This document shows positions 6,882-11,018 of a DNA stretch of 11,018 nt, in pieces. This DNA comes from Burkholderiales bacterium. GTDB taxonomy: Bacteria; Pseudomonadota; Gammaproteobacteria; Burkholderiales; SG8-39. The translations under genes and the position numbers were made by a program. How positions within the stretch are numbered: position 1 is the stretch's first letter; the number at the start of each line of letters is the position of its first letter. The notes beneath the pieces were generated by a model. That model searched no databases. It worked only from the letters and a program-made list of their open reading frames with translations, and had not been told where the DNA came from. The stretch lies in NCBI GenBank assembly GCA_025929745.1, contig JAICPQ010000065.1, positions 1 to 11,018 of the forward strand. The letters are read 5' to 3'.

Positions 6882-7258
6882 GCCGGCGTCGGTTTGGGAC
6901 GACGCGGCTTACGCTTCTCGGCCTTGGCCGGAGGCACCTTGTCCAGGCGGTTGAACTCCGCCTGACTGAGCTTGCCGTCCCTGTTGCGGTCGGCGCGGTC
7001 GAATCGCGTTACGATCTCGCCGTGGCCCGCCGCCTCGGCGAGCGAAATGCGCCCGTCGCCATTCAGATCGAGCGCATGCAGCGTGCCGGCGGAGCGGCCG
7101 GGCAATGGGGCGGGCGCAGTTCCGCCAGCGGCGGCCGACACGTGGGCGTGGGCGTTGTCGAAGCCCGGGTTCCTGGATCCGTTCACGGCGATCACTCCGA
7201 CGAGCGCGGATGCGAGGAAGACGATCAGCCCGAAAAGGGCGCCGGCGAGTGTTCTCAC
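6878..7258 (-). CDS. Exported EF-hand calcium-binding protein
   Basis: A 126-residue protein with an N-terminal hydrophobic segment (4-25), either a signal peptide or an uncleaved anchor, then an Ala/Gly/Pro linker and two EF-hand loops. Loop 1 is DLNGDGRISLAE (64-75) and loop 2 is DRNRDGKLSQAE (90-101). Both have Asp/Asn at positions 1, 3 and 5, Gly at 6 and Glu at 12, so both should bind calcium. The tail is basic (KAEKRKPRRPKP). It belongs to the small periplasmic EF-hand/calmodulin-like proteins common in proteobacteria; no enzymatic domain is present. The start is a GTG (7258-7256) with GGAAAGGG upstream as ribosome-binding site. It is divergent from the DUF3300 gene (91 bp between starts) and converges on the EEP gene, sharing its stop. 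A role in calcium buffering or sensing in the envelope is inferred. Confidence 0.85.
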   Translation of the reverse strand: MRTLAGALFGLIVFLASALVGVIAVNGSRNPGFDNAHAHVSAAAGGTAPAPLPGRSAGTLHALDLNGDGRISLAEAAGHGEIVTRFDRADRNRDGKLSQAEFNRLDKVPPAKAEKRKPRRPKPTPA

Positions 7259-7349
7259 GGCACCCTTTCCGCAGGATGCGTGCCTGCTTCTCTACATCTA
7301 GTTACACATTCGGACAGACGCGCACGAGGGCGTTTCCTACATTGACGGC
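7259..7349. promoter_or_regulatory. Divergent promoter region between the EF-hand and DUF3300 genes
   Basis: This 91-bp gap separates two divergent starts and must hold promoters for both unless either is driven from further away. Its AT-richest core is TCTACATCTAGTTACACAT at 7292-7310, the most plausible -10 area on either strand. I cannot identify a convincing -35/-10 pair. A GGAAAGGG ribosome-binding site for the leftward gene is visible near 7264-7271, but none is obvious before the DUF3300 ATG. Confidence 0.4.
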
Positions 7350-8195
7350 ATGAAGCTGGTGACCGCGATCCTCGCCGCCCTGATCGGGGCCTTGCTCCTC
7401 ATCAACCTCGCGCAAGCGCAGCCGCGCGCCTACCACCAGGGCGAGCTCGATGCCATGCTCGCGCCGATTGCGCTGCAGCCCGACAGCGTCGTCTCCCAAG
7501 TCCTGATCGCCGCAACGCGTCCACACGAGGTCGCGGCCGCCGCGCGCTGGGTCCGCGCCAATCCGCATCTTCGGGGCGACGATGCACTGCGCGCCGTCCA
7601 GTACGAGCCGTGGGACCCGGTGGTGAAATCGCTCGTCGCTTTCCCCGATCTTCTCATCCGCATGGATGAGAGCCCGCAATGGCTGCACGACCTCGGCGAG
7701 GCGTACCGCTGGCAGCAGCCGCACGTGATGCAGACGGTGCAGTCGCTGCGCCAGCGCGCGCAGGCCGCGGGCTATCTCGGCAGTAACGACGAGCAGGCTG
7801 TTTACCAAGACCAGGGCGCGATCGTGGTGCAGCCTCGCACGGAGTACGTCTATGTGCGCTACTACGATCCGTACGTCGTATACGGTAGTTGGTGGTGGCC
7901 GCACTACCGGCCTGTCTACTGGCGCCCGTGGGCGCCGCACCCGGTGTTCGTAACGCACCACTATCACCACCACAGGCCACACAACTGGCACCACCACAAG
8001 CCAGCGCATAACCACGTCGTGGTGAAGCCCTACGTGCGCGTGCCCGAAGCGCAGCGCCGACCGATCATCCAGCACCACCCCGTCGTCCAGCCGCGTCAGA
8101 TGCCGGCGGCGAGCGGCTTCTCGCCGAAGCAGCAGATCCACCAGCGAAACGGCCGAGGCGGGCACTCCGCCGCGGTCCCCAAGCGCCGCGGCTAA
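7350..8195 (+). CDS. DUF3300-family exported protein with His-rich tail
   Basis: A 281-residue protein matching the DUF3300 family, whose function is unknown. A clear Sec signal peptide (1-23, ending AQA) precedes the conserved domain at about 28-145: YHQGELDAMLAPIALQPDSVVSQVLIAAT (28-56), then EVAAAARWVRANPHL, EPWDPVVKSLVAFPDLL (86-102), and WLHDLGEAYRWQQPHVMQTVQSLRQRAQAAGYL (111-143). Next come the aromatic strand region YVYVRYYDPYVVYGSWWWP and a His-rich stretch (197-222) with the near-tandem octads HHHRPHNW and HHHKPAHN. The tail is basic and Gln/His-rich. The ATG is fixed by the signal peptide. The stop lies 4 bases before the hairpin in front of the dioxygenase gene, so co-transcription of the two is plausible. 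Metal binding by the His-rich part is inferred. Confidence 0.9.
   Translation: MKLVTAILAALIGALLLINLAQAQPRAYHQGELDAMLAPIALQPDSVVSQVLIAATRPHEVAAAARWVRANPHLRGDDALRAVQYEPWDPVVKSLVAFPDLLIRMDESPQWLHDLGEAYRWQQPHVMQTVQSLRQRAQAAGYLGSNDEQAVYQDQGAIVVQPRTEYVYVRYYDPYVVYGSWWWPHYRPVYWRPWAPHPVFVTHHYHHHRPHNWHHHKPAHNHVVVKPYVRVPEAQRRPIIQHHPVVQPRQMPAASGFSPKQQIHQRNGRGGHSAAVPKRRG
7965..8003 (+). repeat. Short tandem DNA repeat encoding His-rich octads
   Basis: CACCACCACAGGCCA (7965-7979) recurs as CACCACCACAAGCCA (7989-8003) with one change, at a 24-base period. In the protein this gives two eight-residue units beginning HHHRP and HHHKP. The in-frame period indicates duplication within the coding region. Confidence 0.6.
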
Positions 8196-8199
8196 GCTA

Positions 8200-8226
8200 G
8201 ACTTTCCTCCGCCCCGGAGGAAAGTC
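8200..8226 (+). promoter_or_regulatory. Perfect hairpin covering the dioxygenase ribosome-binding site
   Basis: GACTTTCCTCC (8200-8210), loop GCCCC, and GGAGGAAAGTC (8216-8226) form an 11-bp stem with no mismatch, two bases before the ATG at 8229. The 3' arm contains the whole Shine-Dalgarno GGAGGAAAG (8216-8224), so in the folded RNA it is fully paired. No run of T follows, which argues against a standard terminator. A translational switch (thermal, ligand or protein controlled) is the natural reading, but it is an inference. As DNA, the dyad could also bind a dimeric repressor. Confidence 0.65.
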
Positions 8227-8228
8227 GC

Positions 8229-9092
8229 ATGATCATCCGCAGCGAAGACGACGTGACCGCGGCGGTGCTCGCGGAAATGCACCGCACGCCGGACTCGCGC
8301 ACCAAAGAACTGCTCACCGCTCTCGTCAGGCATCTGCACGCCTTCGTGCGCGAGACGCGCCTCACCGAGCGCGAATTCCAGCAGGCGATCGCCACCATCA
8401 ACGCGATCGGCCAGAAGACGACGCCGAGCCACAACGAAGCGATGCTGATCGCCGGCGCGCTCGGCGTTTCGAACCTGGTGTGCCTGGTGAACAACGCGCA
8501 TCCCACGCAGGCGAACAATCTCGGACCGTTCTACCGCGCCGGCGCGCCGCGGCTCGCCGATGGCGCGTCGCTACTCCAATCGCCCACTCCCGGCGCGCGC
8601 CTTGAGTTCAAGGGCTTCGTAAGAGACAAGACCGGCAAGCCGGTGGCCGGCGCCGAGGTCGACGTGTGGCACTCATCGCCCGTGGGTCTCTACGAGAACC
8701 AGGACGCAACGCAAGCCGAGATGAACCTGCGCGGGCGATTCGTCACGCTGGACGATGGCTCGTTCAGCTTCACCAGCGTCAAGCCGGCCGGCTATCCCGT
8801 TCCGATCGACGGGCCGAACGGCGCGCTGCTTCGCGCGCAGAAACGGCACAATTTCCGCCCCGCGCATCTGCACTTCCTCATCTACAAGCCGGGCTACAAG
8901 ACCATCGCCTCGCAGGTCTACGACCCCGAGGATCCGCACCTCGAGACCGACAGCCAGTTCGGCGTCACCGAGGCGCTGATCGGCAAGTACGAGCGCGAAG
9001 GCGAAGCCTACCGGCTGCGCTTCACCTTCGTCATCGAGCCTGGCGAGGCGCGCCGACCGCAGCCGCCGATCACGCAAAAAGTCACCGCCTAG
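8229..9092 (+). CDS. Intradiol ring-cleavage dioxygenase (catechol/hydroxyquinol 1,2-dioxygenase type)
   Basis: A 287-residue non-haem Fe(III) enzyme that opens catecholic rings between the two hydroxyls. It has the N-terminal helical dimerisation domain of catechol-type dioxygenases (about 22-90, SRTKELLTALVRHLHAFV and FQQAIATINAIGQKTT), then NNLGPFYRAGAP (96-107), the strand GAEVDVWHSSPVGLYENQD (141-159), and the metal site. The four ligands are present: Y155, Y189 (AGYPVP), H213 and H215 (FRPAHLHF), with R210 nearby. Length matches catechol and hydroxyquinol dioxygenases (280-310), not protocatechuate 3,4-dioxygenase subunits. The exact substrate cannot be settled, and no other beta-ketoadipate or hydroxyquinol pathway gene lies in the window. 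The strong ribosome-binding site is occluded by the hairpin at 8200-8226. The stop overlaps the GTG start of the TAXI receptor (TAGTG). Confidence 0.93.
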   Translation: MIIRSEDDVTAAVLAEMHRTPDSRTKELLTALVRHLHAFVRETRLTEREFQQAIATINAIGQKTTPSHNEAMLIAGALGVSNLVCLVNNAHPTQANNLGPFYRAGAPRLADGASLLQSPTPGARLEFKGFVRDKTGKPVAGAEVDVWHSSPVGLYENQDATQAEMNLRGRFVTLDDGSFSFTSVKPAGYPVPIDGPNGALLRAQKRHNFRPAHLHFLIYKPGYKTIASQVYDPEDPHLETDSQFGVTEALIGKYEREGEAYRLRFTFVIEPGEARRPQPPITQKVTA

Positions 9093-10465
9093 TGCCGCGC
9101 GTCGTCCGCGAGACGCTGGTCTCGATGCGCGATCTCTTCGTGGCGTGGGCCCCGTTCATCCTGCTTGGCGCCGCGCTCCTCGTCGGCGCGTACTTCCTGC
9201 TGGACCCTGCCCCGCCGAAACGCGTGGTGCTCGCCACCGGTCCCGAGCAGAGCGCCTACACGGCCTTCGGCAACCGCTACGCCGACGAGCTCAGGCGCTA
9301 TGGCATCACGGTGGAGCTGCGGCCGACGCTCGGCTCGCGTGAAAACCTGCGCCTTCTGCGCAACGGCAAGGAGTCCGTCGACGTCGCGTTCGTGCAGGGC
9401 GGCGCCAGCGAGGCGATCCGCACGCGAGAGGAAGAGGAGCTCGAGCCGGTCATTTCGCTCGGCAGCCTCTTTTTCGAGCCGGTGTGGATTTTCTACCGCG
9501 CGGATGCGATCAAGGATTTCACCTCGCTCACCCAGCTGCGCGGCAAGCGCGTCAACCTCGGCATGCGCGGAAGCGGCACGCCGGGGCTGGCGAATCGCCT
9601 TCTTGCCGCCAATCAGGTCGACCGCGCCGAGCTCACGCGCACCTCCACGTCGGACCAGGAAGCGGTGCTCGAGTTGCTCGACGGCAAGCTCGATGCGCTG
9701 TTCCTCGTAGCAGCGCCCGAAGCGCCCTACGTCCAGATGCTGCTGCAGACGCCCGGCGTGCGCCTCTTCGAGTTCGTGCACGCCGAGGCTTACGCGCGCC
9801 GCTACCGCTACATCCGCCCGGTGGTCCTGCCACGCGGCGTCGCGCATCTCGCGGCCGACGTTCCTCCTCAGGACATCACGCTCATCGCGACTACCACGTC
9901 ACTGGTCGCCGCCGAGGACACGCACCCGGCCATCGTGCAGCTCTTCGTGCAGGCGGCGGCGCGCATTCATGCCGACCCGGGCTGGATTGCGCGCGCCGGC
10001 CAGTTCCCGAGCGCGCAGGGCAACGAGTTCCCGCTCGCCAAGGAGGCCGAGCGCTACTACCGCAACGGCCCGCCGTTTCTGCAGCGCTACCTGCCGTTCT
10101 GGGTCGCGAACCTGGTCGACCGGATGTGGGTCGCGCTGTTCTCGATCGTCGCGGTGCTGATCCCCCTCTCCCGGCTCATCCCGCCGCTCTACACCTTTCG
10201 CGTCCGCTCCCGCATCTTCCGCTGGTATCGCAACCTGCGGCTGATCGAGCAAGAGCTCGAAGAAGGCAGCCGCGCGCGCGCCGAGCTTGTCGCTTCGCTC
10301 GACAAGCTCGAGAGCCGCGTCGCGAGCATCCGCGTACCGCTCGCCTATGCCGACGAGCTCTACTCGCTACGCTCGCACATCGATCTCGTGCGCGCGCGAC
10401 TGAACTCCGGGCTCAGTGGATCGCCAGACGCTTCACCTGTGAAGCGCGCTTCTTCTGCAGCGTGA
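9092..10465 (+). CDS. Membrane-anchored TAXI-family solute-binding protein with C-terminal membrane and coiled-coil extension
   Basis: TAXI (TRAP-associated extracytoplasmic immunogenic) proteins bind solutes for TRAP transporters. From GTG 9092 this one has 457 residues: an N-terminal membrane anchor (19-38), not a cleavable signal; a TAXI/NMT1-like binding domain (about 44-325) with VVLATGPEQSAYTAFGNRYADEL, VDVAFVQGGASE, LRGKRVNLGMRGSGT and DALFLVAAPEAPYV; a second membrane segment (about 343-365, WVALFSIVAVLIPLSRLIPPL); then a charged, probably coiled-coil cytoplasmic segment (about 371-440). So the ligand domain sits in the periplasm between two membrane helices. No TRAP membrane subunit is present in the window. 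The GTG shares a base with the dioxygenase stop. ATG 9125 is the alternative start (446 residues), and neither has a strong ribosome-binding site. Coupling to a ring-cleaving enzyme suggests an aromatic or carboxylate ligand (inference). The last 17 codons overlap the opposing hsp20 gene. Confidence 0.85.
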   Translation: MPRVVRETLVSMRDLFVAWAPFILLGAALLVGAYFLLDPAPPKRVVLATGPEQSAYTAFGNRYADELRRYGITVELRPTLGSRENLRLLRNGKESVDVAFVQGGASEAIRTREEEELEPVISLGSLFFEPVWIFYRADAIKDFTSLTQLRGKRVNLGMRGSGTPGLANRLLAANQVDRAELTRTSTSDQEAVLELLDGKLDALFLVAAPEAPYVQMLLQTPGVRLFEFVHAEAYARRYRYIRPVVLPRGVAHLAADVPPQDITLIATTTSLVAAEDTHPAIVQLFVQAAARIHADPGWIARAGQFPSAQGNEFPLAKEAERYYRNGPPFLQRYLPFWVANLVDRMWVALFSIVAVLIPLSRLIPPLYTFRVRSRIFRWYRNLRLIEQELEEGSRARAELVASLDKLESRVASIRVPLAYADELYSLRSHIDLVRARLNSGLSGSPDASPVKRASSAA

Positions 10466-10853
10466 GGTAGAGCACGCCATCCGCGTAGCGCGCCTGCGCG
10501 GAATCCTGGTCGACAGCCTCTGGCAAGCTGAGGTTGCGCGCGAACTTGCCGAAGCTACGCTCGCGCAGCAGCCAGTTCGGCTCTTCTTCAGTCTTCGGCT
10601 GCGCAACTTCGGCGCCGATCGTCACCGTGTTCTCGTACACGCCGACCTGGATTGCCTCCTTCGGCACGCCGGCAAGCTCGATGGCAAGCTCGTAGGCGTT
10701 CTCGGTTTCGGTGACGTCCATCTTCGGCCCCGCCCAGCCCTGCCGGATCATCGGGTCGAGAACCGGACGCAAGACGGTGGGAACCATCTCGAGCAGGCTT
10801 CCCTCGAACGGGAGCGCCGCCTTGAACGGGTCCCAACGGACGAGTTCATTCAT
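10413..10853 (-). CDS. Hsp20/alpha-crystallin small heat-shock protein
   Basis: A 146-residue ATP-independent holdase chaperone of the small heat-shock family, cytoplasmic and oligomeric. The N-terminal arm opens MNELVRWDPF (the WDPF motif usual in bacterial Hsp20). The alpha-crystallin domain spans about 43-137, with KMDVTETENAYELAIELAGVPKEAI (44-68), RERSFGKFARNLSLPEAVD (97-115) and the signature ARYADGVLYLTLQKK (121-135). The C-terminal RLAIH contains L143-A-I145, a degenerate IxI motif used in oligomer assembly. The ATG has AGGAG 7 bases upstream (10862-10866). A possible sigma-32-like promoter and a leader hairpin lie upstream. The 3' end overlaps the TAXI gene by 53 bp in convergent orientation. 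Confidence 0.94.
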   Translation of the reverse strand: MNELVRWDPFKAALPFEGSLLEMVPTVLRPVLDPMIRQGWAGPKMDVTETENAYELAIELAGVPKEAIQVGVYENTVTIGAEVAQPKTEEEPNWLLRERSFGKFARNLSLPEAVDQDSAQARYADGVLYLTLQKKRASQVKRLAIH

Positions 10854-10883
10854 AGCGTTCTCCTAAAAGTGGTTTGCGAAAGA

Positions 10884-10901
10884 GCGGGCACCAGTGCCCG
10901 C
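10884..10901 (-). promoter_or_regulatory. Inverted repeat in the hsp20 leader
   Basis: GCGGGCAC (10884-10891) and GTGCCCGC (10894-10901) are perfect inverted repeats separated by CA; as RNA, a 7-bp stem with a four-base loop is more realistic. It lies 30 bases ahead of the hsp20 start, near the predicted 5' end of its transcript. It could stabilise the mRNA, form part of a thermosensing leader, or act as an operator between the divergent genes. It is not the CIRCE element. Confidence 0.5.
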
Positions 10902-10912
10902 CTGGCGAGAAG

Positions 10913-10938
10913 CTATGTTCGACGCCGTGGATTTCAAG
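10913..10938 (-). promoter_or_regulatory. Possible sigma-32-like heat-shock promoter for hsp20
   Basis: On the minus strand CTTGAAA (10938-10932) exactly matches the sigma-32 -35 consensus. GAACATAG (10920-10913) follows after 11 bases and matches the CATA core of the CCCCATnT -10 box, with the leading C run missing. The spacing is at or slightly under the short end of the usual range. Transcription would begin near 10905, giving a leader of roughly 50 bases that starts with the hairpin at 10884-10901. Its position before an hsp20 gene supports the call; the weak -10 limits it. Confidence 0.4.
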
Positions 10939-11018
10939 AGGCTTGCCGCATCTGGGTCTGCGCTGCTGGAGGAGCACTACCGGCGCGTCCGCGGGAACGA
11001 TAACCGGCGCGGTCCCTA
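10915..11018 (+). CDS. Start of an unidentified rightward gene, cut by the right edge
   Basis: From ATG 10915 an open frame of 34 codons runs to the window edge without a stop, beginning MFDAVDFKRLAASGSALLEEHYRRV. It is polar with an amphipathic helix pattern; no signal peptide, membrane segment or recognised motif is visible. A weak purine-rich stretch, GGCGAGAAG (10904-10912), lies just before the ATG. The possible hsp20 promoter overlaps its first codons, so either the start is further downstream or the promoter lies within coding sequence. The frame is too short to name and may be spurious. Confidence 0.4.
   Translation, partial: MFDAVDFKRLAASGSALLEEHYRRVRGNDNRRGP

Noticed and set aside
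8200..8226. Rho-independent terminator after DUF3300
   Set aside because: The stem is strong but is followed by GCATGATC, with no T-run, and contains the next gene's ribosome-binding site.
7302..8501. Long leftward open frame (399 codons) opposite DUF3300 and the dioxygenase
   Set aside because: It spans two genuine genes and the hairpin between them, has no recognisable domain, and looks like antisense shadow.
8666..9091. Upstream extension of the TAXI reading frame into the dioxygenase gene
   Set aside because: This stretch is the out-of-frame shadow of the dioxygenase, whose metal ligands lie in the other frame; the TAXI protein plausibly begins at GTG 9092.
9089..9847. Leftward open frame (252 codons) opposite the TAXI gene
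   Set aside because: No recognisable motif, and it opposes a well-supported family member.
10854..10872. FourU RNA thermometer (UUUU next to AGGAG in the hsp20 leader)
   Set aside because: The U run directly adjoins the ribosome-binding site, leaving no loop, so it cannot pair with it.
10884..10901. CIRCE (HrcA) operator before hsp20
   Set aside because: The repeat GCGGGCAC/GTGCCCGC with a 2-base gap does not match TTAGCACTC-N9-GAGTGCTAA.
1..11018. CRISPR array, transposon ends, tRNA genes or a toxin-antitoxin pair
   Set aside because: No regularly spaced repeats, transposase motifs, tRNA-like cloverleaf or paired small genes were seen on either strand by reading; a covariance-model scan was not possible.

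Overview
The window is high-GC, gene-dense DNA with very short or overlapping gene junctions. It reads as a chromosomal segment of a proteobacterium, most likely a betaproteobacterium. That placement is inferred from gene content (single-domain PqiA beside PqiB, a DUF3300 protein, a membrane-anchored TAXI receptor, a PLD-VTT fusion beside an EEP protein) and was not tested by a search. Fourteen protein genes are supported, two of them cut by the window edges. I see no tRNA, rRNA, CRISPR array, insertion sequence, phage gene or replication origin, and no gene-free stretch above 300 bases.

Left part (1-1399): a leftward pair, pqiA then pqiB, joined by an ATGA overlap. They belong to the envelope lipid-transport MCE family, and pqiB runs off the left edge. 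Divergent from them is a rightward run from 1400 to 6881: a hotdog thioesterase, a glycerophosphodiester phosphodiesterase (GDPD), a rhomboid protease, a small secreted Ala/Pro-rich protein of unknown function, a large fusion of a two-HKD phospholipase D/cardiolipin-synthase-like enzyme with a VTT (DedA/SNARE-associated) membrane domain, and an endonuclease/exonuclease/phosphatase (EEP) protein. Junctions are mostly overlapping or a few bases apart, so much of this is probably one or two operons with a membrane-lipid theme. The PLD-VTT/EEP pair resembles the E. coli ybhP-clsB-ybhN group.

Middle (6878-8195): a leftward secreted or anchored EF-hand protein converges on the EEP gene, and the two share one TTAA as stop codons on both strands. 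The EF-hand gene is divergent from a secreted DUF3300 protein with a histidine-rich tandem repeat.

Right part (8200-11018): an intradiol ring-cleavage dioxygenase is followed, with a TAGTG overlap, by a membrane-anchored TAXI-type solute receptor carrying an extra C-terminal membrane segment and coiled coil. This gene converges on, and overlaps by 53 bp, a leftward Hsp20 small heat-shock gene. The Hsp20 gene has a possible sigma-32-like promoter and a hairpin in its leader. A short rightward open frame leaves the right edge.

The most interesting unexplained structures are regulatory. A perfect 11-bp hairpin covers the dioxygenase ribosome-binding site. A weaker hairpin covers the ribosome-binding site of the secreted protein at 3243. 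The GDPD gene seems to lack a normal start codon for an otherwise good signal peptide, with an ATA codon sitting where the start should be. I found no clearly new multi-gene defence or mobile system.
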